DNA of 64,000 nucleotides from contig CM067318.1 in assembly GCA_034231615.1 (NCBI GenBank), forward strand, positions 33,823,382 to 33,887,381, written 5' to 3'. Below, piece by piece: positions 10,836 through 21,444 of this stretch (positions are counted from its first letter, which is position 1; every line of letters starts with the position of its first letter). Origin of the DNA: Meghimatium bilineatum. Taxonomy: Eukaryota > Mollusca > Gastropoda > Stylommatophora > Philomycidae. The notes beneath the pieces were generated by a model. That model saw nothing but the letters and a program-made list of their open reading frames with translations. It was not told the origin of the DNA and did no database searches. A program made the translations under genes and the position numbers.

Positions 10836-11480
10836 CTCTGCTAGACTGCGCCATGTCAGTCTAGTGATATTTGCCGCTATGTATATGTGTCTGCATCATG
10901 TTCTTTGCCAACAATTCCACCGTCAAGTAATGTTTCCAAATAGGTGCCATAACCTTTAGTATATTTAACAAATTATATTTATTTGATTACTATTGTCTTT
11001 AATAGTTCTATTTTATGTGCAATGTATTCAAAACGTGTTGTTTTCTTCTCTTTCCACGAATTTCTCTAAATTCTTCTATATACCCACATCTCAAAATCTT
11101 CAATTATGTCTTCCAGCTGTTTGTTCTATCTATGTTTCAGAACCATGCATTAATGTAAAATAAATAACACGTTTATAATTTTAATTTTTAGTTTGTGATT
11201 TGTTCAGATGGTAATATTCCCCTCATGTCATTGAAAGTAATGATTTTTACATTCCTATTCACCTTTCAACTTCTCTGTCACATCTACAATCATTTGTGAT
11301 TGTCTGTACAAAATTGTCTTTAATTTCTCGTTCATGTTGCTGATTCTCATAGTTCCTCTTTTCTTAACGTAGTCCATAAACACACCTCTCGATTTGTCTA
11401 TTAGATAGATTAGTTTTTGCAGACCTTCTTCACTGTCTGCCAACAGAACTTTGTTATCTACATATCGCAGATAGTTTGTT
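10836..11480 (-). mobile_element. LINE-III fragment with mutated RT active site
   Basis: The minus strand reads LRYVDNKVLLADSEEGLQKL from about 11475, the stretch around the RT catalytic YADD box. Here it is YVDN, so the second Asp is lost. It then reads DKSRGVFMDYVKKRGT and the C-terminal tail. It ends at 10836-10940 with the same tail as positions 1-110. The open piece 11443-11255 is all that remains intact. RTE-like elements need both Asp residues, so this copy is inactive. Confidence 0.75.
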
Positions 11481-11548
11481 AGTTACCACTGATCCTGAGT
11501 CCTCGCATTCATTCAATGTTACAAAATGTATCAGTACAGATGTTAACC

Positions 11549-11845
11549 AGGTTGTGATACACTCTCTATCTATCTATTCGCTAAACCCTGTGTTTCATTT
11601 CAGCGTCAGGGGCAGAAGAGGTTTCCTAAGACAGCCCTCTTGTGTGCTGAGTATATTGTGAAATTTGTCGCCTCTTTTATTTCAGTGGTCCATCGTTTTC
11701 ATGGCCGGCCTCTAGGTCTGCCTTTACTGTATCTGTGAAGCGTAGCTTGCTGTGGTATGCTGTCTGATGGTAGTCTGCTGATGTGTGCAACACATTTGAT
11801 CTGTTGTCTCTTAATATATTCCACGATTGGGGTGGTAAATTGTGA
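11549..11845 (-). mobile_element. LINE-II C-terminal tail
   Basis: The minus strand holds the LINE-II end: the IKRQQIK region, a segment equivalent to GRPxKR, and RRKLFYP-like coding at 11600-11645 ('cccctgacgctgaaa' at its close), as in the copies at 166-447 and 37860-38060. Only the last 100 residues or so are represented, broken by stops. Confidence 0.65.
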
Positions 11846-12028
11846 TACACTGAATATTCAATATGCTACAAAATGTGTCCGTTAAAGAGATATGCTCAAG
11901 GCGTAGACCAGATATATAAATCTGCTAAAGGCATGAATACCATATATGCATCTGTTAATAACATGATGGGATCACGGCAATGAGAGAATATATATGCTTA
12001 TGTCAAAGTCGTCTATAGTCTTAGTTGG
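11846..12028. other. Short AT-rich spacer with loose repeats
   Basis: Loose repetition of 'atatgcatctgttaa' and 'atataaatctgctaaagg'-like words. Not a clear array. Confidence 0.35.
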
Positions 12029-12040
12029 TACTGCGAATAT

Positions 12041-12328
12041 AGGGAGCCGCGTTAGCGCAGTGGTTAGAGCACTGACTTCGCATGTGAGTGGTCCTGGGTT
12101 CATTCCCCAGTTGAGGCGGAAATGTTTTTCAGATCGCAACGGCTCCCGGGTCGACCCACCCTTAAATGATTACCGCATTAATCCGGGAAGTAAAGACTGC
12201 GAGGAAGAGGAGATGGCTACCGCCCTCATTTGCAGAGACTCTGAAATGAGAGATCGTTAACATCTCACACTAATACGGCATTAATAAATGATATGGGTTA
12301 CTTAAACTTACCTACCGATATACTTACC
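12041..12328 (+). mobile_element. SINE-2 copy 1, tRNA-derived, with target duplication
   Basis: The head 'gccgcgttagcgcagtgg' plus 'ttagagcactgacttcgc' contains an A box (tagcgcagtgg), and 'gggttcattcccc' is a B box, as in tRNA genes transcribed by RNA polymerase III. The body includes 'ccgggaagtaaagactgcg' and 'aacatctcacactaatacgg'. It ends in a tail of 'cttacct'-like repeats. Near-identical flanks (tactgcgaatat at 12029, tactgcgagtaat at 12329) are the target duplication. Other copies are at 25812 and 34761. Confidence 0.85.
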
Positions 12329-12439
12329 TACTGCGAGTAATGAACATGTTTGTTTAAGAAATGTGGTACTAAATCTGCAGCTAGTAGTGTTGATGCAGAG
12401 GTTCGAATGTGATTAGCATCTATGAGTCCGAAAAGGGGA

Positions 12440-12705
12440 CAAAGATTAGCGACACTATTACTACCATGCATGTTATAAAAGGCTACTAAGGGGTTAGAAG
12501 TTGCGGTTGGTTGGCATGGTTGTGTACTCTGCGATACACAATCAAAGTGACAAAGAAACGTGTTGATGTCATATGTGTCAGGTTTAAAAGAGTACTATCA
12601 CCCCCAAGCTATAAACGATGAGACGACATATTCCGTTCTCCAATTTGCATCTTACTAATCTCAAGCAATTTGACAACGAGTAAATAAGAAGAAGCTGAAA
12701 CGCAG
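12440..12705 (+). mobile_element. SINE-1 copy, strongly diverged
   Basis: Conserved islands in order: 'catgttataaaaggctac' plus 'taagggg', 'attccgttctcca', 'catcttactaatct' and a terminal 'aagaagaag'. These follow the order in the copy at 39340-39619 with many substitutions and an internal insertion. Confidence 0.5.
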
Positions 12706-12928
12706 GACGTTTGTTTCCGGTAGTTTTTTTTTCACTTAGGTCCCATATTTTTTTTACAGGTGATCATTTGCTTCCCTAAAGTTTGAAGTGTCTGGGACTG
12801 AGGAAAGGTACAACCCCCCGCATTTGCTAATATCGCGTTTAGAGAAATGCCATACTTGCATGGTATATGGTGTAGTACTAATATTGCTGCCCTGGGTACT
12901 TTATAGATGTTGTGTCTGATGTATAGTA
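12706..12928. other. No recognisable feature
   Basis: Contains two T-rich tracts. Nothing recognised. Confidence 0.35.
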
Positions 12929-12989
12929 TAACGGAGATGTCAGAGAGCTGGTGTCACATATGGGAGTACCAGGGTTCGACTCCCCGTTA
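12929..12989 (+). other. tRNA-like remnant
   Basis: A 61-bp segment begins taacgg and ends ccgtta, which could pair as an acceptor-like stem, and contains a perfect B-box-like 'gggttcgactcc'. It is shorter than a tRNA and no anticodon arm is evident, so it is more likely a SINE head or tRNA pseudogene than a functional gene. Confidence 0.25.
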
Positions 12990-13044
12990 AGCATGGGGCT
13001 TTTCTGTATAAGGATATATTTTACAAATGTGTGCATACGTGAAT

Positions 13045-13740
13045 ACACAATTCAGTTATTGTCATACGTGGATGAAACATACGATAAATATCATAAGCGA
13101 ATGAAGCTGAAGACATACGTGTATGAAGCCATACGTGGATGAAGCTAAAAACATCCGTGGATGAAGCTAAAGCCATACTTGGATGAAGCTAAAACATACG
13201 TGGATGAAGCTAAAGAAATTCGTAGATGAAGCTAAAAACATACATGGATGAAGCTAACGCAATACGTGGATGAAGCTAAAAACATACGTGGATGAAGCTA
13301 AAGACATTCTTGGATGAACCTAAAGACATTCTGGAATGAAGCACACAATCATTGTCATACGTGGATAAAGATAACAACATACGTGGATGAAGCTAAAGCC
13401 ATACGTGGATGAAGCTAAAACATACGTGGATGACGCTAAAGCCATACGTGGATGAAGCTAAAAACATATGTCGAAGAAGCTAAAGCCATATATGGATGAA
13501 ACTAAAACATAAGTGGTGAAGCTAAAAATATATGTGTATGAAGCTAAAGTCATACGTGGATGAAGCTAAATCAATACGCGGAAGAAGCTAAAAACATACG
13601 TGGATGAAGCTAAAGTCATACGTGAATGATGCACACGATCTTTGTCATACGTGGATGATGTACACAATAATTGTCATAAAGATATCCAGACATTGCCATA
13701 CGTGGATGTTGGATACGGCTATTGTCGTAAGTGGATGAAG
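13045..13740. repeat. Minisatellite, 22-23 bp unit
   Basis: About 30 imperfect copies of a unit like 'catacgtggatgaagctaaa'. Some units carry 'cgatcattgtc' in place of 'gaagctaaa', giving mixed unit types at both ends. Confidence 0.9.
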
Positions 13741-13845
13741 AATACGATTATTTTCCATACAGCCACAGTCACCACCTCCCTGAAGCCCCGTAATGATAAA
13801 CACGCAATAGTGACAATATTTTTGCAGTATTTGTTAGTCTAATAT

Positions 13846-14075
13846 TTTGAATAAGTCTGTCTTGTTTAGAGTGCTGATTGTCTTGTTTAGAGTGCTGATT
13901 GTCTTGTTTAGAGTGCCGATTGTTTGTTTATAGTGATGATTGTCTTGTTTTGAGTGCTGATTGTTTTGTTTATAGTGATGATTGTCTTGTTTTGAGTGCT
14001 GATTGTTTTGTTTATAGTGATGATTGTCTTGTTTAGAGTGCTGATTGTCATGTTTAGATTGCTGATTATCTTGAT
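13846..14075. repeat. Minisatellite, 21-bp unit
   Basis: About ten copies of 'tcttgtttagagtgctgattg' variants (21 bp unit). Units with 'tatagtgatga' alternate with units with 'gagtgctga', a short higher-order pattern. Confidence 0.88.
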
Positions 14076-14290
14076 AAATTTATCGCCAACATTGCCGAGA
14101 TTAATAGGTCTAATAATTTAACTATATAAATCTTTGAGAGCAATGACCTAGAGTTAAGACGAGATGTGCTTGTCAGTGCCAGTAGCTTTATTATGTGAAG
14201 AATAAAATGGATATTTCTACTTTCTCTCCTATCTGTATCTCCTATTATAGTTATATCTGATACTCATATTTATGTTTCTCTGTTTGTCAG

Positions 14291-14343
14291 GTCGGTTGCA
14301 GAGTGACGTGCCTAGCTACGACGAGTTCAATAAAAGAGATGTT
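14291..14343 (+). CDS. Candidate 53-nt exon of an unidentified gene
   Basis: The segment follows a good 3' splice site ('tttctctgtttgtcag', 14275-14290) and is followed by a consensus 5' splice site (gtaagta at 14344). After two bases completing a codon it reads RLQSDVPSYDEFNKRDV with no stop and ends at a codon boundary (phase 0). Codon content looks unlike the surrounding AT-rich DNA. I do not recognise the protein. The candidate exon at 62373 starts in phase 0, so both could belong to one + strand gene with very long introns. Confidence 0.4.
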
Positions 14344-14492
14344 GTAAGTATGTGTGGTGATATTGTCATAGCAGTTGTTCCATTTACATATGTGTGAGTG
14401 GGTGTGTGTGTGCCTGGTACAATCAGTATTATGACAATACATATATGTCCTGTGATTAATTAAATTAAGGATGTGATAAAGTGAGTAATGTG

Positions 14493-14496
<4 letters not shown>

Positions 14497-14525
<29 letters not shown>
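14497..14525. repeat. (GA)n microsatellite
   Basis: Uninterrupted GA dinucleotides for about 29 bases. Confidence 0.95.
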
Positions 14526-14530
<5 letters not shown>

Positions 14531-14779
14531 AGGAGAGAAGGTCAAAATAAATGAGAGAGAGACAATGAGTAGCACAGTACCAAAATATAAAAAATTGTTT
14601 TGTAAATACAAACACTGAATATATCATTTTGGAAATGAGAACTTCAAAATAATAGATGATTACGCCAACCTACTGGTACATAGTGATAAGTGTAGTAACT
14701 TGGAAATACTTTTATATGTAGACATTGTTGGTGGAGAACACTTATATACAAATAATATTGTTGCAGATCACAACACGAG

Positions 14780-14905
14780 AGAGTTACTAGCAACTAATGT
14801 TATGATTAGACAAGATTCTGCTAGAGCTACTAGCAACTAATGTTATGATTAGACAAATCTCTGCTAGAGTTATTAGCAACTAATGTTATGATTACACGAA
14901 TTTCT
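14780..14905. repeat. 43-bp tandem repeat, three copies
   Basis: 'tagcaactaatgttatgatt' recurs at 43-bp spacing (14788, 14831, 14874). Confidence 0.9.
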
Positions 14906-14984
14906 GATACTTAATTACAACTAGTACTGTTGTGCACGAAAATAACATCTTAGAAAACAACTTGTCTGCGACAAACCATTGGCA

Positions 14985-15440
14985 GTTCTATAAGTCTGAT
15001 ACTGCAAGAATTATAAAATGCTTTATCTATTCTATATTAATGTATGGCTCAGCAACATGGACACTAAACAAACAATAAGAAGACAATTGATGCCTTTGAG
15101 ATGTGCGTATATAGACGAATTGGAAATACATCATGGAAGGAGAAAACAAAGTCTTTCTAAAAATACTTAATATGAAGAAAGAATTACTAAGAGAAATTAA
15201 GACAGGCAAATGACATAATTTGGTCACATTAAAAGACATGACACCTTATTGAAGACCTTACTTGAGGGTAGAGTCAAAGGGAAACAAGCAAGAAGTAGGC
15301 AGAGATACAAGTGGGAGAGTGACACCACAAGAGGAACAGGTTACAGTCTAGCAGAGTGCACCACAAAAAACAAGAGATGGGATCTGGAGGTATGTTGCAG
15401 CAACCTTCGATGCGGAGATGTCACATGATGATGACTGCAA
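14985..15440 (+). mobile_element. LINE-III C-terminal fragment
   Basis: The + strand gives, with frameshifts, FGHIKRHDTLLKTLLEGRVK, then a basic run, YKWESDTTRGTGYSLAECTT and the end block CCSNLRCGDVT, finishing in 'tgatgatgac', the (TGA)n-type 3' end often seen in RTE-like elements. The same tail occurs at 1-110 and 60868-61000. Confidence 0.7.
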
Positions 15441-15583
15441 GAAATAATGAGAAAAACAATCAGCATTTTATAAACCTGATAATGCAGGAAATAAACAATA
15501 ACATGAGTAGTAAGATGATCCACAATCAGAGATCTCTGAGAGGATCCATATCCACGCATCCATTCCAACAGTACATTCAGTGA

Positions 15584-15865
15584 GCTCTGTCAGGACCTAC
15601 ATCTATTCATTCATTCCAACAGCACATTCAGTGAAATCTGTCAGGACCTACATCTATTCATTCATTCCAACAGCACATTCAGTGAAATCTGTCAGGACCT
15701 ACATCTATTCATTCATTCCAACAGCACATTCAGTGAAATCTGTCAGGACCTACATCTATTCATTCATTCCAACAGTACATTCAGTGAGCTCTGTCAGGAC
15801 CTACGTCTATTCATTCATTCCAACAGCACATTCAGTGAGCTCTGTCAGGACCTACATCTACTCAT
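15584..15865. repeat. Minisatellite, 51-bp unit, five to six copies
   Basis: The unit contains 'gtcaggacctacatctattc' and 'caacagcacattcagtga'. 51 is divisible by three, so a frame stays open (VRTYIYSFIPTAHSVKS per unit, 15580-15948) simply because of the periodicity. Units alternate between gtgaaatct and gtgagctct endings. Confidence 0.93.
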
Positions 15866-15989
15866 TCCAGCAGATGTATACAAATATTCTTGTTGTTCAT
15901 GGTATTTGCAGGTTTTATATATACTTCGGCTTTCTACTTCATAAATAGTAGGTTCTACTCGTTCTATAGTTACTATTTAAAACAACATT

Positions 15990-16610
15990 TTAGCATGTAT
16001 GTTTCATAAATAAATCAGTCATTTCTACTAGTCTGTCGTAAACCACGTTCAGAATCTCTCTGATGTGAACGTTCAATTCTACGACTATACATTCCTCGAA
16101 ATAAGTGATACCGGATGTGGAAAAAAGTCGGATATCGACGAAGTTTTTATTTTTCATCAGGACAGCTCGATATGTCACATTACAGATCGATATGATACAA
16201 CAAATGTCAATGCAGACCAATTAGAATATTTCAAATATTTAAAGAAATTGTTCTTATAATAAACTGCTCTAGAGAGATACTAAATTGTTATGGAAACAGA
16301 GTATACCGCCATACAGACAGAATAAACTACTATACAGACAATATACATCTACAGATTGTGATGAATGATTATGAACAATTTACTTGAATAAATAAGCTGT
16401 AAGACCAATCAAATGGTGACTAAAAAATCTGAGCTGATTAATGCGTATCCGGAAAAACACCGAAAAGAAATAAGGCATTTATCATGAGAGAGTAAGAAGA
16501 TTTCAGATAGAAGAGATACTAATATTAAACCAATCTTGCAATTCTTGGACATGTGATAAGACAACATTCACTTTGTATGACGATTGCAAGAAACAGTTTA
16601 GGGGGGGGGG
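15990..16610 (+). mobile_element. Possible decayed LINE C-terminal fragment
   Basis: Weak evidence: ADQLEYFKYLKKLFL at about 16210-16257 resembles the FKYLG segment after the RT palm. AILGHVIRQHSLCMTIA at about 16525-16590 resembles the LGHVxR tail block. The rest is too broken to follow. A run of 13 G lies at 16602-16614. Confidence 0.35.
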
Positions 16611-16614
16611 GGAA

Positions 16615-17084
16615 CAAAATAGTGGTAAAATAATATTGAATTAACAACAAACAGCTATTTTCATGACATACAATTTTCTACAATTTTCTAATTGGGGTAG
16701 GAATTGTTTGTAGGGGAGCGGAGAATTAAGTGTGTGTGTTTATCTCCAGTGTGATTCCCCCTTATGACACATACTGGTTATGGGGTGCCTTTTTATTCGG
16801 TTGAGCTATGGTATTGTTTTTTTTTCAATACTAATAAATGATGTTTTGTCTGCCTTTTCTCTCCAATATGCAGTCATTGTATAGCTAATAGTCATGACTT
16901 GATAGTAGATGCTTTTTATGGAATGAAATCGATTCACATGTGGTCTTCTTTGAATATGATTAAACTTCCTTCGTGATGGAGCAGAGACATCAAATTCATT
17001 TCGTGCAAAATTATGATAGAAGGGTAGTGGTCATCAGCAGGTATTGTCTTCGCATCGAAGGTTGACTGATACAGACCTTTAACA
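16615..17084. other. No recognisable feature
   Basis: AT-rich spacer. Nothing recognised. Confidence 0.4.
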
Positions 17085-17400
17085 AATTATGCATCCTGCC
17101 CATCTCAAGATGTGTCCCTCTCACTTGTACATCTTCCTACGTCTTCTTCGCCCACCCTCGACTCCACCTTCATGTAAGATCTTGAACAACAAGGTATCAT
17201 TTATTTTAATATCTGTAAGGGATTTAATTTGATAGATTTTTAGTTGCTTTTTTAATGGTTCATTTTTCGTATTCAATATTTTCAGGAATTTTTTTTTCTA
17301 TTACTTAAATTCAGTTATCCCTATTATTCTAAATATTAACATCGCACAGACATGGATTATGTCTTCTAGTTGTTTGTTATCATCGCAAGGATTGTAACGT
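17085..17400 (-). mobile_element. LINE-III 3' fragment (minus strand)
   Basis: Minus-strand sequence at 17185-17090 matches the LINE-III tail (ILHEGGVEGGRRRRRKMYK followed by EGHILRWAGC), aligned with 1-110 and 10836-10940. The upstream part is AT-rich and decayed. Confidence 0.5.
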
Positions 17401-18534
17401 GTTTGTTATCATCACAAGGATTGTAACGTCCTCTTTTCCTAAGGCTTATAGTAGCATACTCGGTTAGACCCGTATTTCGTATTGACTAACGTGGGATAGT
17501 TTGATCTACATCATGTCCGCCGCTATTACTTAGCCAGAAGCACCCGTTTTCTTCTAGAAACACAATGCGGTATTGCTAGACGTGAATATTTTGGAGGGCG
17601 CAGAAGAATGATGGTCAACCAGCATAGGACCTGTACTGTCAGCAGAAGTGTAATGCCGGATACACTCAAAGAGATATCAGAGCAACTGTGGGCGTGTCCA
17701 GTTTGCAGTGATGATGATCCTACCACTAACTAATTAACCCGTTTTCTTAGACTGGGCTGAACTAAGACCAGTTGTGATTGTAAAAATATTTTACGTAGAG
17801 CTGAAAATTCATCCTTGGATCACATGATGTATATGAATACAGCAAGTCTTCCCATAAAACACCGCTACAACATTGGTTGAATTGTATGATTGAATGGTAT
17901 ATGCAAAAGCTTACTTAAGATATCACTGCTCTGTGTTTAAACATTACATTGAAATTTGTAATCTGAAATATGTTTTATTCTCCGTCTGTCTAGTTTATGG
18001 TAAGTATGTCTATAGTGACCGGCATGTTTACTAACATAATCAAACTGTCTGTGTTTAAAATATAGATTTGGCCTGTATATATGTTTGTGCTCTAGATCAC
18101 GTAGACATATTTATTCTGACATTATAACAGCAATTAATATGTTGTATTGAAATGTATGTTTTACTAACATATTTTCCACCAGGTAAACTGCACGATTAGA
18201 GCACGAAATGCACATAGGTCACCAAATGCGTGGTTGCAATGATAGCACACAAGCACTTCCATATATAGGCCTATATACGCTGTTATTAAATATTTGTTAT
18301 TTGAGAACGCAACTAACATGTGATTAGAAAATTATGACACACAATTATGGAAGCAATTGTATCACAGCTTGAATGATTGTATGGGTAAGAAATGAAATAA
18401 AATACAATATTGTACTGAATGAAACATTTAGCTTGTTTAAAAATGTGATAGGAAAAAAGCAGGTGAATATAAAAGACGTGGTAATGACGTTGGCGATGGA
18501 GTGCAGCAGTAGTGATATTTATGTGTGCTTATTC
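17401..18534. other. No repeat recognised; possible 6-nt micro-exon inside
   Basis: About 1.1 kb of unassigned AT-rich sequence. The only point of note is the micro-exon candidate at 17994-17999. Confidence 0.4.
17994..17999 (+). CDS. Candidate 6-nt micro-exon
   Basis: 'tctccgtctgtctag' (a strong pyrimidine tract and AG) is followed by six bases (tttatg, Phe-Met in phase 0) and then 'gtaagtatg', a strong donor. On its own this could be chance in 64 kb. It matters only with the other phase-0 segments of length divisible by three on the same strand. Confidence 0.15.
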
Positions 18535-18760
18535 TAGGAATAGTAGCAGTATTGGTTGTACTAGCATTTACGATGTCGTTTTGGGTGAAATACGCGGTAA
18601 CAGTAATAGCAAATGCCTACGCAGTAGTATTGGTAGTAGTAATACTAGTAGTAGTTGTATTAATAGTAGTAATAGTAGTAGTAGGTAGTAGTTGTAGTAA
18701 TAGTAGTAATAGTAGTATTAGTAGTAGTAATAGTAACTACTCGTAGTAGTATTAGTAATA
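18535..18760. repeat. (TAG)n / (GTA)n trinucleotide-rich tract
   Basis: Imperfect TAG/TAA trinucleotides. The open frame across it (18525-18746, Val- then Ser-rich) is a by-product of the repeat. Related short tracts occur at 19023-19060 and 19365-19415. Confidence 0.85.
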
Positions 18761-18765
18761 CTAAC

Positions 18766-19017
18766 AAGCCCGTAGATTAGGGGGGGAGGTCTGGATATTC
18801 AGCCAGTTCCAATTAGGAAACCGAATAGACCAGTAGGGACGTTGACAAATGGTGGGAAAACCCATCATTAACGATTTTTCTGCCCCAAAAAATCATCAAA
18901 ATTCGAATGAAAAGAGATAGAAATTGAAATATGAATTGAAAATTGCAATGGCCGTGTTTTCATTTCTTTAGGAAAACCTCCACCCCCAACCCTTAGTGAA
19001 GTCGTATCTATGGCTCT
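18766..19017. mobile_element. Candidate MITE with G-rich/C-rich inverted ends
   Basis: The left end 'agcccgtagatta' then a G run and gaggt. The right end, reverse complemented, reads 'agccatagatac' ... 'ctaagggttgggggtggagg'. The ends are complementary in order, and the element sits inside the trinucleotide-rich tract, which resumes right after it. No clear target duplication. Confidence 0.4.
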
Positions 19018-19364
19018 GAATATTTATAGTAGCAGTAGTGTTAGTCATAGTGTCAATAGGAGAATACTATGTCTCTTAATATTAGTGAATGTTGCAGTAG
19101 TGGTATTAAACAATCGATAGCTGCTAGTATAGTGATAAGAGATTCAATTTCCATTTCAACACGAAATATTTTTAAATTACCAATAACTCCTAGATATTCG
19201 AAGTTTAAGAAAATGGGTACCACATCGCATGTGAAAGTAAACTTTACGGACGTGGTGCAGACCATATCACACCTATGAAAGTTGTTTGCTAATACAAAAT
19301 ACGGAACTTGTAGTGCATTGTCCAATACGCCTCAAACAAGTAACTTACTAACACTAGCAGGACC

Positions 19365-19415
19365 GGTTGTAGTAGTAGTAGTAGTAGCAGTAGTACTAGT
19401 AGTAGTAGTATCAGC
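19365..19415. repeat. (GTA)n trinucleotide tract
   Basis: Imperfect GTA repeat, same kind as 18640-18745. Confidence 0.85.
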
Positions 19416-19631
19416 GGGAAGAGTAAGTATACCATTCGTTGTAGTGAAAGTAGTTATCGAAGAAGTAGAAGTAACAACACAAAAGTGTAGTGTTACATGG
19501 AAACAGAGTGTCGAACATAAAATTAACAAATTATAGGGATATCGCATTCCTGTACACGGTTATATGAAATGTATTATGTTTTACAACATACCCGTATTGA
19601 TCAAATACATGATTTGTCTCTTAAATAATTA

Positions 19632-19713
19632 ACGCTTCAACTTCGATCGAACCACTGCCTTTCTGACTAGTATACCAGTGCACTAACCACTAAGACCATG
19701 TTCCAGCTCGTCA
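19632..19713 (-). other. tRNA-like SINE head (minus strand)
   Basis: The minus strand reads 'tggtcttagtggttagtgca' (A-box-like) and 36 bases later 'agtggttcgatcg' (B-box-like). The overall length of about 82 matches a tRNA, but the terminal bases do not pair, so a SINE head is more likely than a gene. Confidence 0.4.
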
Positions 19714-20589
19714 CTGAGTATTGTATCAGCTCATTCAAAGGTTCTCCTGAACTACATTTTCGAAAATTAATCACGCGGAAATAATGTTCGATAACTCAAA
19801 TATCTGATCGATTTAAAAATGTGTAACAATGTACATCCTGTCACAGATGACATCCATCATGTCACATGACGTGTATTGTATGTGACAACAAACTAAAAAA
19901 AAGCTTAAATCTACAAACTTATAAACGGTTTCAATTCATGTATTTTGTATGTATACTTTACAATATTTTACCAACACTATATATTCTGTATATGTTCTAG
20001 TGTAGTGTGTCTAGTATGTTCACTATTTCACATGCCGTGTTTCACGTTTCAGTTACTGACCATGTCGGTTTTTGTTGTGTGTTTAACCATCAGTTGTCAG
20101 TTTCTGAACATTGATTCGGGAGTCATGCCCCGTGTACTGACGTGTCGTATAGCTGCAGATATTATTTTATTTAGCACACTACAAAACAAATATAACTTAG
20201 AAGCAGATTCAGATTACTTATTATAGATAAGAAAATGTAGGCTGATATGCAAGCATATGAATGAGACATGGATAACTCATGTCGCCATTAATTCAAACTG
20301 ATTATTGCTAGAAGATGATCGGAATGTTGTCCCCAGACGTAAGGTTCTATGTGATATATTTTTTATATTTATATATTTCTCTCTAACTAAGTGTATGCAT
20401 TATGCTTGACACGTATGTGTTCATTATGTAATGTTAGTCAGAAGAACATAGCGTGAGTGGATGAATCTATGTCGGTGAAAGATCCGCTTATTTCCACAGG
20501 GGATACGTCTTTTCTCATCAAAGTATCACTAGTAGACATGCTGATAGTTATCGTAGCCGGTCTCTGCCCGGAACATCTTCTGCATCACC
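19714..20589. other. No recognisable feature
   Basis: AT-rich. A 93-codon hydrophobic open frame (19945-20226) has no recognisable motif and is probably chance. Confidence 0.4.
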
Positions 20590-21080
20590 CAAACTCTTAA
20601 ACATGTATCATACTGTGTGCCAGAGTGCTTCCATTCTCCCACTGTCCCCAACTACATCATGTCTACATCTACCGCATCCCCGAGTAATCCCATTCTTCTC
20701 CTATTCTCAACAAAATCGTGTTTACTTCTGCCCTATCTCAGAGTAATTCCACCCTCCGACTATCCCCAACTAAATCTTGTCTATCTAATCTACCCTACCC
20801 TACCCTACCCCAGAGTTTATCCATTCTTCTACCATTCTCATTTAAATTATGTCTACCTCTACTCTCTCCCAGATTAATTCCATTCTCCTATCATCCCCAA
20901 CTAAATAATGTCTACCTCTAACCTATTGCAGAGTAGCTCGATTCTCCAACATCCCAAACCAAATCGTGTGCCTCAGTATTTTGTCCTCGAGTAAGTCCAT
21001 ATTATTGCATTCTCCCAAGCTTTCGTCTACCCTATCTGTGCCCTCAGATAATTTAATTCTTCTGCAGTCGCATACATCGA
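20590..21080. repeat. Degenerate minisatellite, about 60-bp unit
   Basis: Six to eight diverged copies of a pyrimidine-rich unit with 'gtctacctct', 'cagagtaattcca', 'ttctcc' and 'ccaactaaat'. A 'ctaccctaccctaccctacc' patch lies at 20791-20810. Confidence 0.8.
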
Positions 21081-21444
21081 GTCCACCACTACATGTCCTA
21101 AAATAATCCCGTACCCCTTAAGTCACATCTTCGAAGCTGCTAGGGAGATAATATATTATTATTAATAAGAATGTAATCGAGTGTCATGTTTTATTCTAAA
21201 TTAATATCAAGCCGCTACAACAATATACCTATATTAGTACTAAACGTGCCTTCCAATTCTAGAAAATATTATAGACACCAATGCATACAATAAAATTATT
21301 CAATAATGTATGTACATGTATATTTCAAATACATTAAACATTATATTGTTATGTTGACTTCTGATAGATGTATAACTAAATGAAAATATACATTGATAGC
21401 TTTGGGTAAAAATTTAGATGAAGTTAGATTATTCCTTAAAAACC
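21081..21444. other. No recognisable feature
   Basis: AT-rich spacer. Confidence 0.4.

Noticed and set aside
12929-12989. Functional tRNA gene
   Set aside because: Only about 61 bp and no anticodon arm; kept as a tRNA-like remnant.
13045-13740. CRISPR-like array of short repeats
   Set aside because: Units are contiguous 22-23 bp repeats without unique spacers, in an animal genome.
15580-15948. 122-codon frame of VRTYIYSFIPTAHSV repeats
   Set aside because: A 51-bp minisatellite keeps the frame open; no signal peptide or flanking coding sequence.
20791-20810. Telomere-like 'taccctacccta' patch
   Set aside because: Short, and part of a degenerate 60-bp minisatellite.
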